Source: JAVBOW01 sp031550615
Lineage (GTDB): Bacteria; Bacteroidota; Bacteroidia; Bacteroidales; Rikenellaceae
Length of the DNA: 64,000 bases
Assembly: GCA_031550615.1 (NCBI GenBank)
Contig: JAVBOL010000018.1
Coordinates: 46,584-110,583, forward strand
Reading direction: 5' to 3'
The notes below the pieces were generated by a model that was given only the letters and a program-made list of their open reading frames with translations, ran no database searches and had not been told where the DNA came from. Below are positions 1 through 9,482 of the stretch, in pieces. Position numbers and translations under genes: made by a program. The stretch's first letter is position 1. Every line of letters begins with the position of its first letter.

Positions 1-458
1 TTTGCGATGAACTGGCGCAGCATCTCGGGGTCGTACATTCCGGTCGAGCGGTTCACGAACGTGCCCTGGATGACGGGCGAGAGGTAAACCCCGCTGGTCA
101 TGTCGATCTGTTCGGCGTCGCCGGCGGCGATACCCATGGCTTCGAATCCGGGCAGGAAAGAGTGTTTGAGGATCATAGCTTCCCACGCCATTTCGCGCAC
201 CTGGTCGGCCTGTTCGTTGGAGAGCGATTCGTTGCCCGACATGAGTTGGGTGATGCGGGTCATGTAGTCGGACTCCTGCGCGTAGTCGTAGTAGTCGATC
301 TTGTCACCTGCTATTTCGCCGACCTGCATTTTTTTGCCGCCGAAAATACCTTTCTGCGGCGAGGTCAAATCGCCCAGCAGGAATGCTATGAGGGATACGC
401 CGATAACGATCGAAACGATAACTCCGCCCTTGGTTCTGAGTGTGTTAAGTGATGCCAT
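1..458 (-). CDS. SurA/PpiD-type periplasmic peptidylprolyl isomerase, N-terminal part
   Basis: Only the first 152 codons are in the window; the 3' end lies beyond base 1. The protein opens MASLNTLRTKGG, followed by one hydrophobic helix (about residues 12-30, GVIVSIVIGVSLIAFLLGDL) that would anchor it in the inner membrane with the rest in the periplasm. It continues with a SurA-N-like helical segment (VGEIAGDKIDYYDYAQ, then ALxH/F-type helices). Bacteroidota proteins with this start carry PPIase (parvulin) domains and help fold outer-membrane proteins; the catalytic domain itself is not visible here. The gene follows the CNNM/CorC gene by 82 bp and has its own TAnnTTTG promoter, so it can be transcribed independently. 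Family assignment is from the N-terminus only. Confidence 0.75.
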   Translation of the reverse strand, partial: MASLNTLRTKGGVIVSIVIGVSLIAFLLGDLTSPQKGIFGGKKMQVGEIAGDKIDYYDYAQESDYMTRITQLMSGNESLSNEQADQVREMAWEAMILKHSFLPGFEAMGIAAGDAEQIDMTSGVYLSPVIQGTFVNRSTGMYDPEMLRQFIA

Positions 459-494
459 TATGTTTGAATTTTTGTATTCTCGCGAATTTAGCCC

Positions 495-502
495 CAAAGA
501 TA
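495..502 (-). promoter_or_regulatory. Promoter -7 element for the PpiD-type gene
   Basis: TATCTTTG on the minus strand matches the Bacteroidota -7 consensus TAnnTTTG and lies about 37 bp before the ATG at 458. No clear -33 TTG is visible about 19 bp upstream, so this is a core-element call only. Confidence 0.5.
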
Positions 503-540
503 ATAATTTTCTTGATTTTATCGCGTGTGGGCGTGCTATT

Positions 541-1803
541 TTAGTCGATTTTCCGAACCCGGGCCAGCTCCACGCGTGAGGAGTTGGCGCGAAGCACGGT
601 GATCTCCATCCCGTCGGCCATCAGGGTCGCGCCCTGTGCGGGGATCCCGTCGTTGCGGTCGATGATATATCCGGCCAGGGTGTCGTAGTCGCCGCCCTCG
701 GGGATGCCCAGGCGGTATTTGTCATTCAGGTAGTCGACCTTCAGGCGGCAGGAGAAGACCCACTCCCCCTTGCCTGTGCTCTTTTCGACCATGTCAGGGG
801 TGTCGTGCTCGTCCTCTATCTCGCCGAATATTTCCTCAAGGGCATCCTCCAACGATACCATACCCGCCACACCGCCGAATTCGTCCATCACCACCGCCAC
901 CGAGCGTTTGCTCTTGGCCATCGAGGTCAACAGTCGCTGTGCGGGCATGCTCTCGGGTACATATTCCACCTCGAGGAGCACCTCCGGGATCGAGCCCGGG
1001 GAGCGGAACAGGCTCTTCGAACTGACGTAACCCACCACCGTGTCTATCGTGTCGCGGTAGACCAGAAGGCGCGAATATTTCGTCGCGGCGAAACGTGCGC
1101 GCAGCTCCCCGATGGGCGCGGACTCCTCGATGGCCTCGATGTCCACCCGGGGCACCATGCAGTCGCGCACGCGCACGTCCGAAAATTCGAGGGCGTTCTG
1201 CATCAGGCGTATCTCCTGGGCGTGTTCGTCGGGGTTTTCGTATTCGTTGTCCACCGCCTCCTCGATCAGGTTGGTCAGGTCAGTGCGGTCGAAGCCCTTT
1301 GCGTGGTTGTTGCCCAGCGGCAGACCCGCTGCGCGCAGGATCCACACCGAGAGCAGCGTGGTGAAACGCGCCAGCGGATAGAGCACCACGTAGAACAGGA
1401 ACACCGGCACCGCACCCGCCTTCATGAAGAGATTGGGCGATACCCTGGCCGCGGCCTTGGGCAGGAATTCGGCGGTGAAGATCAGTATGAGCGTCGACAG
1501 GACGGTGTCGAACAGTATCGAGTCTTCGAGCCCCGGCACGCCGTAGTGCTGCGCGACGATGGTCACCAGCGCAGTCATGTTGAGCGAGTAGATCACCAGG
1601 GCTATGTTGTTGCCCACCAGTATGGTCGTGATGTATTGCCCCGGGTGGCGGGTGAATATGCCGGTGATGTAACCGAACACGCCGCTCTGCTTGCGCTCAA
1701 GCTCCAGGCGCAGCCGGTTCGAGGCGACGAAGGCGATCTCCATCCCGTTCAGGAACGCGGAGAGCGCCAGGCACAGTATCACTATGGTGAGCGTGTGGAT
1801 CAT
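541..1803 (-). CDS. CNNM/CorC (HlyC) family membrane protein, GldE-like
   Basis: A 420-residue protein with the order expected for the CNNM-CBS-CorC family. An N-terminal membrane domain (about residues 1-175, beginning MIHTLTIVILCLALSAF with the NGMEIAFVAS signature) is followed by two CBS repeats (about 190-320, with VRDCMVPRVDIEAI and SVAVVMDEFGGVAGMVSLEDALEEI) and a C-terminal CorC/HlyC domain (about 335-420, GGDYDTLAGYI). Family members are divalent-cation transporters or efflux regulators; in gliding Bacteroidota the homologue is GldE. An in-frame TTG lies two codons upstream (1809), but I prefer the ATG at 1803. It lies 32 bp after lptC in the same direction, so it is probably part of the rng-mfd-coaX-lptC transcription unit. 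Transport substrate cannot be told from sequence. Confidence 0.85.
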   Translation of the reverse strand: MIHTLTIVILCLALSAFLNGMEIAFVASNRLRLELERKQSGVFGYITGIFTRHPGQYITTILVGNNIALVIYSLNMTALVTIVAQHYGVPGLEDSILFDTVLSTLILIFTAEFLPKAAARVSPNLFMKAGAVPVFLFYVVLYPLARFTTLLSVWILRAAGLPLGNNHAKGFDRTDLTNLIEEAVDNEYENPDEHAQEIRLMQNALEFSDVRVRDCMVPRVDIEAIEESAPIGELRARFAATKYSRLLVYRDTIDTVVGYVSSKSLFRSPGSIPEVLLEVEYVPESMPAQRLLTSMAKSKRSVAVVMDEFGGVAGMVSLEDALEEIFGEIEDEHDTPDMVEKSTGKGEWVFSCRLKVDYLNDKYRLGIPEGGDYDTLAGYIIDRNDGIPAQGATLMADGMEITVLRANSSRVELARVRKID

Positions 1804-1835
1804 CTGCAACTGCTTCGGCCTGGTGTGCGGATAGG

Positions 1836-2552
1836 TTATCGGTTGTCTTTGAGCATCTCCTGCCGGCGCCGCTCCATCGGGCTGCGGCGCTCGTTGAGGG
1901 TGGGACGGCGCTGGCGGGTGACGCCCTGCGCGGGTTGGGCCGCCGTGACGGCTGCCTGATCGTCGACCGCGGTCGAGTCGCCGGGCTGGGTGGTGGCGGT
2001 GTCGATGGTCACCTTCCCACGCGGGCGCCGGAAGGTAAAGTCATTGAAATCTTCATCGGATTCAAATCCCACGCCAATAATCACGTCGCCCTGCTGGGTG
2101 ATGCGCGTGTCGACGTTGGAGTAGATCTTGCGGGTGCGCTGGTTCCAGAAAAGCTGCTGCGTTTCCAGCACCTGCCCCTTGTCGTTTACCCCCACCACGT
2201 TGCCTTTGGCTTCCCACAGCTTGAGGTTTTCCCAGAATATGGCGTAGTCGGCAACGAGCGTCGAGGAGATCACCCCGGTCGAGTCTTTGTAGGTTTCGAT
2301 CTCCACGCCGCGGCGGAATTCCATATAGGGCTCCCTCGCCAGTTCGTAACGCTCCATGACGGGGGTGGAGAAGCGGTATTTCTTTGCGCCGTTTTCGCTG
2401 TCGATCATCACCAGCGTGTCGCTCTGCTGGGTGATAACCCCCTCCAGGTCTGCCGCCTCGACCTTTTTGCGCTCGGTGCTGCAACAAAGCAGCAAAGCAC
2501 TCCCCGCGGTGAGGAGTGCCAGCTTGAAGGGATGTGTCGCAGCGGTGTGCAA
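1836..2552 (-). CDS. lptC: LPS export protein LptC, predicted lipoprotein-like
   Basis: A 238-residue protein with a short hydrophobic N-terminus ending in Cys-Cys-Ser (residues 23-25, LLLCCSTE), compatible with a lipobox. An LptC/OstA-type beta-jellyroll follows: KYRFSTPVMERYE, YKDSTGVISSTLVADYAIFW, NLKLWEAKGNVVGVN and ETQQLFWNQRTRKIYSN. This is the pattern that passes lipopolysaccharide from LptB2FG to LptA. A C-terminal tail rich in Q, R and P (TRQRRPTLNERRSPMERRRQE) goes beyond the usual fold. The start is unusual: the only plausible codon is TTG at 2552, placed directly after the in-frame TAA that ends the upstream outer-membrane gene. Position between the barrel gene and CNNM/CorC is typical of Bacteroidota. 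Confidence 0.85.
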   Translation of the reverse strand: MHTAATHPFKLALLTAGSALLLCCSTERKKVEAADLEGVITQQSDTLVMIDSENGAKKYRFSTPVMERYELAREPYMEFRRGVEIETYKDSTGVISSTLVADYAIFWENLKLWEAKGNVVGVNDKGQVLETQQLFWNQRTRKIYSNVDTRITQQGDVIIGVGFESDEDFNDFTFRRPRGKVTIDTATTQPGDSTAVDDQAAVTAAQPAQGVTRQRRPTLNERRSPMERRRQEMLKDNR

Positions 2553-3842
2553 TTAATCGAATTTTGGCTTGACGAACCAGTAGTCCTCGCCGAACAGGCT
2601 GAAGCCTATGGTCACCTTATAGAAGTTTTCGCGTATCAGGTCGGGTTTGACCGCCCCGCGCGTGCCCGCTTCGAGGCCCACGTTGATGGCCGACATGCCG
2701 GCCATTCGCATAGGCACGCCTACGCCCACCGTGATCGCTTTCTCGGCGATGTCATGGTCGTTCATACGCATGTAATAGTCAGAGTACCTGAATCCTATGC
2801 GGTATGTGAGGCGGTTCATGAAGTGCCTCACGTCGAGTCGGTTGGGCGTGTATTCGCCCCCGATCTTAAAACTGTTGGTGTTGCGGAAGGCGATCTTCTC
2901 GCGATTCAGGCCGCTGTGCTGGTTACCCTTGCCCCAGTTCTGGAAAGAGTAGTCCGCCACGATGCTGGCCTTGTGGGTGTGGAACGCCGCGCCCACGGTG
3001 AGCATGTCGGCCATGCGGAAATCCGAGAGCGTCGAGGTGTAGAGCACCGTGTCGCCGTAGATGTCGCCCGAGGGGATAAAGCGCTTGGTCTTGGGATTCA
3101 GATCGCCGCCCGGCTGATAGGTCGCCCCGACAGTGAGAAGCTCCTTGGAGGTCATCACCAGGTTGGCCTGTACGCCTAAGTTGAAATAGAACTTCGATAT
3201 TTTATTCTGCTCGTATCCGTAGATACTGCTCTGCGCCTCGGCGTTATATGTGGCCAGCAGCGCGTCCATCGAGCGGTCAATGTTGCCCAGGTAGTAGATC
3301 GCCTCGGCGCCCAGGAAGACGCGTTTGCCGAGCGCGTAACCCAGTCCGGCCTTGAACTGGTTAACCCCGCCCTCGCCCGAATATTGGAACTCACTGATAT
3401 CGAGTTCGTCCGTCACAGGGCCCGGTTGCGTTATGCGGTAGCCCACAGAGCTGAACGGCGTTACGCTGACCGAAGCGTTGAGCCTGGACGCCAGCGGGAA
3501 CTGGATTGCGATATTGCTTATATTAAAGGTGTTGAAACTGCTCTTGGTCGTTTCGCTCTTCAGGTAGTAGTTGCCTCCTTCGAGCCCCACGTTAAGCAGG
3601 AAAGAGCGCTGCAAGCCCGCCCCTGCCGCCGCCGGGTTGAGGAAATTCACGCGCGAGGGGCTGTTGTAAGCCACCCCTGCGCCTCCCATCGCCCGCAGAT
3701 AGGCGGGACCCTGGGTGGTCAGATCGCCCAGCCCGTAGAGCGTGTAGGGCGAAAACGTATTGATGCTGCTTGCCTGTCCCAATGCGAGCAGGGGTGCAAC
3801 GAGGGCCACCAGGGCCGTAATAAGCTCTTTTCTAATGCGCAT
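2553..3842 (-). CDS. Outer-membrane beta-barrel protein, FadL-like, function unknown
   Basis: A 429-residue protein. I chose the ATG at 3842 (MRIRKELITALVALVAPLLALGQ), which gives a clean signal peptide. The longer open frame to 3965 would place the signal internally. After cleavage come SSINTFSPYTLYGLGDL and AYLRAMGGAGVAYNSPSRVNFLNPA, the N-terminal plug-like motif of FadL/TodX-type barrels, followed by alternating strands rich in aromatic residues and a C-terminus ending WFVKPKFD. The start overlaps the end of coaX by 11 bp (ATGCGCATTAG), so translation is probably coupled. The gene is regularly found between coaX and lptC in this phylum, hinting at an envelope role. The transported substrate, if any, is unknown. 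Confidence 0.75.
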   Translation of the reverse strand: MRIRKELITALVALVAPLLALGQASSINTFSPYTLYGLGDLTTQGPAYLRAMGGAGVAYNSPSRVNFLNPAAAGAGLQRSFLLNVGLEGGNYYLKSETTKSSFNTFNISNIAIQFPLASRLNASVSVTPFSSVGYRITQPGPVTDELDISEFQYSGEGGVNQFKAGLGYALGKRVFLGAEAIYYLGNIDRSMDALLATYNAEAQSSIYGYEQNKISKFYFNLGVQANLVMTSKELLTVGATYQPGGDLNPKTKRFIPSGDIYGDTVLYTSTLSDFRMADMLTVGAAFHTHKASIVADYSFQNWGKGNQHSGLNREKIAFRNTNSFKIGGEYTPNRLDVRHFMNRLTYRIGFRYSDYYMRMNDHDIAEKAITVGVGVPMRMAGMSAINVGLEAGTRGAVKPDLIRENFYKVTIGFSLFGEDYWFVKPKFD

Positions 3843-4557
3843 TATACTCCAATATTCTGTCCAGCCCGATGCTGACCAGGTCGCTGGTCGCAAATATCGG
3901 GTTTTTAAATCGTTTAGCAAAGAATTTTTGGTCGCCGCCGGTAAAAATAACCCTAAGCGACGCATATTTTTCGGTCAACCGGGCTATGTAGCCCTCAATT
4001 TCGTAGACCATGCCCTCCACCACGCCGCTCACTATAGCCTGGGTGGTGTTGCATGCTGTGGGCGCCGTGTCTTCGTCCAGGGAGCACAGGGGCAACGCCC
4101 GGGTAAAGCTGTTGAGCGCCCGAAAGCGCATCGCCGCGCCGGGCGAGATGTTGCCCCCTGCGAATTCGCCCGCCGCCGTTACCACGTCTATGGTGAGCGC
4201 CGATCCGAAATCGGCGATCATCAGATTCTCGCCGGGGAAAAGCACGGACGCGCCCACAGCCGCTGCCATGCGGTCAGAACCGAGCGTGAGGGGTGTCTGG
4301 TAAAGGTTTTTAAGGGGGGTCGAGGTGCCGGGCGTAACGGCGACCAGCCGCTCCATGTGGGCTGCAAGCCACGCCTTTATCTGTTCGCACGGGGGTGCGG
4401 ATATGATCGCCGCCCCCTTCGCGCCGTGTGTTTCGCAGATCCTGCGCAGGGCCTCGGTGCTTAGTTCCTCGAAGGTGTAGCGCGCTGCGACCTGCCCGCC
4501 GTCCATAACGGCGACTTTGCAGAGCGTGTTACCTATGTCGATGGCCAGGTTTATCAT
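3832..4557 (-). CDS. coaX: Type III pantothenate kinase CoaX
   Basis: A 241-residue ASKHA-fold kinase that phosphorylates pantothenate in the first step of coenzyme A synthesis. The phosphate-1 motif DIGNT is at residues 7-11, the type III motif GSDRMAAAVGA is at about residue 95, and DFGSALTIDVV at about residue 118 supplies the catalytic aspartate region. Type III enzymes typically need a monovalent cation and resist CoA feedback. Its ATG overlaps the mfd stop (ATGA, 4554-4557), and its end overlaps the next gene by 11 bp, so it lies inside a tightly packed operon. Confidence 0.95.
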   Translation of the reverse strand: MINLAIDIGNTLCKVAVMDGGQVAARYTFEELSTEALRRICETHGAKGAAIISAPPCEQIKAWLAAHMERLVAVTPGTSTPLKNLYQTPLTLGSDRMAAAVGASVLFPGENLMIADFGSALTIDVVTAAGEFAGGNISPGAAMRFRALNSFTRALPLCSLDEDTAPTACNTTQAIVSGVVEGMVYEIEGYIARLTEKYASLRVIFTGGDQKFFAKRFKNPIFATSDLVSIGLDRILEYNAH

Positions 4558-7500
4558 TCTGCGGCGTGTTGGGTGGCGGGTAAAGCGGCGCGGGCGGCCT
4601 CGTGTATTTTCCCGAGGGCGGCCACGGCGTCGCTTACCGTTTTTACCTCTCTAACTGTCAAAGAGAGCTTATTATTGTTCTGACGGAAATTAAATTTTGC
4701 AGGGTTTTCCGTAACGTGCTTTAAGACAGCCATAAAGAGCGGGCTCTTATAATACGGTGAATTGCCGTCGGCGATGAATTGCAGGATCAGCAGCCCGTTT
4801 TTGACCTTGGCGCGCTCGAAGCCCATCGCCACGCACTCGCGGCGTAGGCGGATGACGTTGAAAAGCTCGACCACCTGCTCCGGCAGGGGGCCGAAACGGT
4901 CTTTGAGCTCATCGGCGAATTTTTCGAGCTCTTCCTCCTTCGAGATGGAATCCAGTTGCCGGTAGAGGCGTATCTTTTCGACGCTCTGGCCGATGTAGTC
5001 GTCTGGCAGCAGCGCCTCGGTGTCGACCTCTATATAGCAGTCGCTCAGGTAACTGACCTCGCCATGCTCCCGGTCGCTCTCTTTGCCCGGCACGGCGAGG
5101 CCCTCGGCGCGCAGCTCGTCCATCGCCTCGGCGAGTATCTTTTGGTAAGTTTCGAAACCTATGTCGGCGATAAAACCGCTCTGCTCCGCGCCCAACAGGT
5201 TGCCGGCGCCGCGGATGTCCAGGTCCTGCATGGCGATGTTAAAGCCGCTGCCCAGATCGGAAAACTCTTCGAGGGCGCGCAACCGGCGTCGCGCCTCGCT
5301 GCCCAGCATCTCGTCCGGGGGCGAAAAGAGGTAGCAGAAAGCCTTGCGGTTCGAGCGCCCCACGCGTCCGCGCAGCTGGTGCAATTCGCCCAGGCCGAAA
5401 TTCTGGGCGTTGTCGATGATTATCGTGTTGGCGTTGGGGATGTCGATGCCGTTCTCGATGATGGTGGTGGCGATCAGCACGTCGTACTCGCCGTAGATGA
5501 AGTCCATCACGACTTTTTCCATCTCCTGGGGGTTCATCTGGCCGTGCCCCACAGCTGTGCGCACCCCGGGGCAGAGGTTTTTTACGGTGGCCTCCACGCG
5601 CTTTATATCGTCCACGCGGTTATGGACCACATAGACCTGCCCGTGGCGCGAAAGCTCGAATTCGATCGCCTCTTTCAGAAGCTGCTCGTCATAGACGTGC
5701 GATTCGGTGGTGATGGGCTGGCGGTTGGGCGGCGGGGTGGTGATGACCGACAGGTCGCGCGAACCCATGAGCGAGAATTGCAGCGTGCGCGGGATCGGCG
5801 TGGCGGTCATCGTGAGCGTGTCTACCGAAATGGAGAGCTGGCGCAGTTTCTCTTTGGCCGAAACGCCGAATTTCTGCTCCTCGTCTATTATGAGCAGCCC
5901 CAGCGATTTGAACTGCACCTCTTTGCCGAGTATCTTGTGCGTGCCGATCAGTATATCTATCTTCCCGGCTTTCAGGTCGTCGAGCACGGCGCGTGTTTCT
6001 TTGGCCGATTTGGTGCGCGAGAGATGCTCGATGCGCACCGGGAAGTCGCGCAGCCGTTCGCTGAAGGTGCGGTAGTGTTGCAGTGAAAGTATGGTGGTCG
6101 GCACCAGGATAGCCACCTGGCGCGAGTCGGCGACTGCCTTGAACGCCGCGCGGACTGCCACCTCGGTCTTGCCGAAACCCACGTCGCCGCACACCAGGCG
6201 GTCCATCGGGCGGGGGCTCTCCATGTCGTGCTTAACGGCCTCGATGGCCGTCTGTTGGTCGGGGGTCTCCTCCCATTGGAACGACGCTTCGAGCTCCTGC
6301 TGCAGGAATGTGTCTGGCGAGAAACGGAATCCGCCGGAGGCTTTGCGGGCGGCATAAAGGGCGATCAACTCGCGGGCTATGTCCTTGACGCTCTTTTTGG
6401 TGGCCTCCTTCATTTTTTGCCATGCGCCCGAGCCCAGCTTGTAGATCTTGGGCGCGTCGGCCTCCTTGCTCTTGTAGCGGGCTATGCGGTGCAGCGCGTG
6501 AACGTTGACCAGCAACACGTCGCCGTCGCGGTAGACCAATTTGATGGCCTCCTGCGATTTACCGTTCTCGGTGGTGCGCACCAGTCCGCCGAAACGCCCC
6601 ACGCCGTGGTCGATGTGGGGCACGTAGTCGCCGATCTGAAGCGTGTTCAGCTCGGCTATCGTCAGGCTCTCGCTGCGGTCCAGCTCCCCGCGCAGACGGT
6701 AGCGGTGGTAGCGGTCGAAGATCTGGTGGTCGGTGTAAAAGCACGTCTTGAGGTCATGGTTTATAAATCCCTCGTGGAGGGTGACCTGCAACGGAAAGAA
6801 TTCGGCGTCGGGCTTGCCTCTCGAGTGGAAGGTGTTGTCCAGGCGCTCGGTCTGGGCGCGGTTCTCCGAGAGGATGTACGTTTTGTAGCCTTTCGCCTTA
6901 TTTGCGACGATGTCGTCCGCCAGCAACTCGAACTGCTTGTTGAACGAGGGCTGCGGCGCACAGTGCAACTCGACCCTCGAATCGGCCACGCGCTCCGTTG
7001 CGCGGTCGTTGAGCAGGTATATTTTATTTTCGGCGGTGTCTTCCAGAAAACCGCGGCGCGAGGTGACCATATTCTCGATCCCGTGCGGTTCGTCCAGATC
7101 GGCGAGTATCTTGCTGCGTATAGAGTTGAAGCGTTGCAGGGTATATTCTAAGTCTTCGACCCAGTAAGACGCCCCGGCGGCGAAACGTGCGAAAGAGACC
7201 CTCTGCTGCGTCCCCTCGATGCGTTTTAGGTTGGGCACGACCTCCACGCGATCGACCTTGCCTTCCGAAAGCTGCGTGGAGACCTTGAAAGGTCGGATCG
7301 AATCCACCTGGTCGCCGAAGAAATCCAGGCGGTGCGGGTGGTTGGCGGCATAGGAGAAAAGGTCGATGATCCCGCCGCGGACGGCGTATTGCCCCGGGTC
7401 GGATACGAAATCGACCCTTTCGAAGCCGCCCTGTTGCAGGGCCTCCTCTACGAATTTCATGGGGAGTTTGTCGCCCTGGTTTATGACTATGGTGCTGCTT

Positions 7501-7916
7501 TGCAGACGGTCGCGGTCGACCACCTTTTCGAGCAGCGCCTCGGGCCAGGTGCACAGGATCAGAAACTCACCTTTTGCCGGGGAGAAATTGCGCACGGCGC
7601 CCAGCGCGGCGGTGCGCTGCACGATGCCCGAGGGGTCCTCCTGCCCGAATTGTATCGAGCGCTTGTAGGCTGTCGGGAAGAACATCACCCGCTCCTCGCC
7701 CGCCAGTGCGTAGAGGTCGGCGGCCATATATGCCGCCTTGTCGCGGTCTTCCATGACCACCACGTGCACCCCGCCCAACTGCTGCGCCACGGCTGCGGCC
7801 ATCATCCCGAAAGCCGAACCGGCCGACGATGCCAGAAGCACCGTGGACCGGTCTTTATACTTGCCGCAAAGCTCCCCGAAGGCGGGAAGGGAGCGGAACA
7901 TTTCCGTGAGCTGCAT
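4554..7916 (-). CDS. mfd: Transcription-repair coupling factor Mfd
   Basis: A 1120-residue protein of normal family length. It uses ATP to push stalled RNA polymerase off damaged DNA and recruits UvrA. An N-terminal UvrB-like region (about 1-330) is followed by a CarD-like RNA polymerase interaction domain near residues 425-490 (IGDYVPHIDHGVGRF). A superfamily 2 translocase has Walker A GDVGFGKT at about 577 and DEEQ at about 677 in LLIIDEEQKFGV. Motif VI reads QLRGRVGRSNR, and a C-terminal TRCF domain completes the protein. It starts 12 bp after rng and overlaps coaX by 4 bp. No missing key residue was seen. Confidence 0.97.
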   Translation of the reverse strand: MQLTEMFRSLPAFGELCGKYKDRSTVLLASSAGSAFGMMAAAVAQQLGGVHVVVMEDRDKAAYMAADLYALAGEERVMFFPTAYKRSIQFGQEDPSGIVQRTAALGAVRNFSPAKGEFLILCTWPEALLEKVVDRDRLQSSTIVINQGDKLPMKFVEEALQQGGFERVDFVSDPGQYAVRGGIIDLFSYAANHPHRLDFFGDQVDSIRPFKVSTQLSEGKVDRVEVVPNLKRIEGTQQRVSFARFAAGASYWVEDLEYTLQRFNSIRSKILADLDEPHGIENMVTSRRGFLEDTAENKIYLLNDRATERVADSRVELHCAPQPSFNKQFELLADDIVANKAKGYKTYILSENRAQTERLDNTFHSRGKPDAEFFPLQVTLHEGFINHDLKTCFYTDHQIFDRYHRYRLRGELDRSESLTIAELNTLQIGDYVPHIDHGVGRFGGLVRTTENGKSQEAIKLVYRDGDVLLVNVHALHRIARYKSKEADAPKIYKLGSGAWQKMKEATKKSVKDIARELIALYAARKASGGFRFSPDTFLQQELEASFQWEETPDQQTAIEAVKHDMESPRPMDRLVCGDVGFGKTEVAVRAAFKAVADSRQVAILVPTTILSLQHYRTFSERLRDFPVRIEHLSRTKSAKETRAVLDDLKAGKIDILIGTHKILGKEVQFKSLGLLIIDEEQKFGVSAKEKLRQLSISVDTLTMTATPIPRTLQFSLMGSRDLSVITTPPPNRQPITTESHVYDEQLLKEAIEFELSRHGQVYVVHNRVDDIKRVEATVKNLCPGVRTAVGHGQMNPQEMEKVVMDFIYGEYDVLIATTIIENGIDIPNANTIIIDNAQNFGLGELHQLRGRVGRSNRKAFCYLFSPPDEMLGSEARRRLRALEEFSDLGSGFNIAMQDLDIRGAGNLLGAEQSGFIADIGFETYQKILAEAMDELRAEGLAVPGKESDREHGEVSYLSDCYIEVDTEALLPDDYIGQSVEKIRLYRQLDSISKEEELEKFADELKDRFGPLPEQVVELFNVIRLRRECVAMGFERAKVKNGLLILQFIADGNSPYYKSPLFMAVLKHVTENPAKFNFRQNNNKLSLTVREVKTVSDAVAALGKIHEAARAALPATQHAAE

Positions 7917-7928
7917 CCCCGGACGGCT

Positions 7929-9482
7929 TTAAACCAGTTCTTTATCGTTGCGGTCGAGGAATTTGGTCTCCACGAAACCGGTCGAATGGTCGGAGAAAAC
8001 TTTGATCCTGGCGCCGTACTTGAGCATCCATTTCAAACGTATCGAGGGGAATCCCTTCTTGAGGAACGACTCGACGTAGGGGCTTACCTTGATGCGGATA
8101 AAGCGCACCTTTTTGTCCGAAGTGAAGTATGCGACCTGGTTCTCGATCTGCTTTTCCAGCAGGATCGAGGGGACTATGGTGCCCGTACCATTACATGTGG
8201 GGCAGGTTTCCTGCACCACGGGGGCGGTTTCGGGACGCACCCTCTGGCGCGTGATCTGCATAAGACCGAACTTCGAGATGGGCAGTATGGTGTGCCGCGC
8301 GCGGTCTGTGGACATGAATTCGGTCATCTTCTCCTGCAACATGGCGCGGTTCTCGCCCTTGTGCATGTCGATGAAGTCGATCACGATGATCCCGCCCATA
8401 TCGCGAAGGCGCAGCTGGCGGGCTATCTCGGCGGCAGCCTGGAGGTTGACGTCCACGGCGTTGGCCTCCTGGTCGTCGCTGGATTTGTTGCGCGCCCCGC
8501 TGTTGACGTCTATCACGTGCAGCGCCTCGGTGTGCTCGACGATCAGGTAAGCGCCCTTTTTCAGGGATACGTACTTGGCGAACAGGCTCTTGATCTGCTT
8601 GCTGATGTCGTAGTGGTCGAAGATGGGCTCCTTGCCCTTGTAGAGCTTGCAGATCTTCTCCTTTTCGGGGGCTATGGTGTGGATGTACTCCTTTATTTCG
8701 TCGTAGGTCGCCTGGTCGTTGGTGGCGATGGTCGAGAAAGAGCCGTTCAGCAGGTCGCGTATGATGGCCGTGGCGCGGTTCATCTCACCCAGCAGCAGGG
8801 CGGGCGGCGTGGCGGCCTCGCCCGAACGGATGCGGCCAATAATGGTTTCCCAGCGCTGTATGAGCGAGGTGATGTCCTGCGAGAGGTCTTCCTCGTCCTT
8901 GCCCTGCGCTGCGGTGCGGATTATCACCCCGTAGTTGTTGGGCAGGATGCCGTCGGCGATGCGCTTGAGGCGCTTGCGCTCCTCGTTGCTGCGTATCTTC
9001 TGCGACACCGAAACCTTGTTTGTGAAGGGTATCAGCACCACGTGGCGACCGGCCAGCGAGAGGTCGCTGGTCAGGCGCGGGCCCTTGGTCGAGATGGCCT
9101 CTTTGGCGATCTGCACCAGGATCGGCTGCCCCTGCGTGAGGTGGTCGGCGATCTTTCCGGTCTTTCCGATCACCGGTTCCATTTTCATCGACTCGAACTT
9201 AAAGCCTTTTTTGCGGCTTATCAGCGAAGAAGTGAACTTGTTTACGGTCTGGAACTGCGGTCCCAGGTCGAGGTAGTGGATAAAGGCGTCCTTCTCGTGT
9301 CCCACGTTGACGAACGCCGCGTTGAGGGCCGGCATGATCTTGCGCACCTTGCCCAGGTAAATGTCGCCGACGGCAAACCCGGTCTTCCCCTCCTCGGAAT
9401 TGAGCTCTACGAGCTGCTTGTCCTCGGCCAGGGCGATGGTTATCTCGCCCGATGCGACATTGATGATTAGTTCTCTGTTCAT
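7929..9482 (-). CDS. rng: Ribonuclease G/E family endoribonuclease
   Basis: A 517-residue single-strand endoribonuclease of the RNase E/G family. The S1 RNA-binding domain lies near residues 35-110 (VGDIYLGKVRKIMPALNAAFVNVG). The two catalytic aspartates are in HVIDVNSGA and GGIIVIDFIDM, and the zinc-link motif CPTCNGTG is close to residue 425. Length and lack of a long C-terminal scaffold make it RNase G-like rather than a full RNase E. It is the first gene of the leftward rng-mfd-coaX run. Its upstream 320 bp hold several hairpins, which may form a structured 5' leader; RNase E of other bacteria controls its own mRNA through such a leader, so self-control is an inference worth testing. Confidence 0.95.
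   Translation of the reverse strand: MNRELIINVASGEITIALAEDKQLVELNSEEGKTGFAVGDIYLGKVRKIMPALNAAFVNVGHEKDAFIHYLDLGPQFQTVNKFTSSLISRKKGFKFESMKMEPVIGKTGKIADHLTQGQPILVQIAKEAISTKGPRLTSDLSLAGRHVVLIPFTNKVSVSQKIRSNEERKRLKRIADGILPNNYGVIIRTAAQGKDEEDLSQDITSLIQRWETIIGRIRSGEAATPPALLLGEMNRATAIIRDLLNGSFSTIATNDQATYDEIKEYIHTIAPEKEKICKLYKGKEPIFDHYDISKQIKSLFAKYVSLKKGAYLIVEHTEALHVIDVNSGARNKSSDDQEANAVDVNLQAAAEIARQLRLRDMGGIIVIDFIDMHKGENRAMLQEKMTEFMSTDRARHTILPISKFGLMQITRQRVRPETAPVVQETCPTCNGTGTIVPSILLEKQIENQVAYFTSDKKVRFIRIKVSPYVESFLKKGFPSIRLKWMLKYGARIKVFSDHSTGFVETKFLDRNDKELV

Noticed and set aside
7332..9470. 712-codon plus-strand open frame over rng and mfd
   Set aside because: Antisense shadow; the true rng and mfd frames carry all catalytic motifs.
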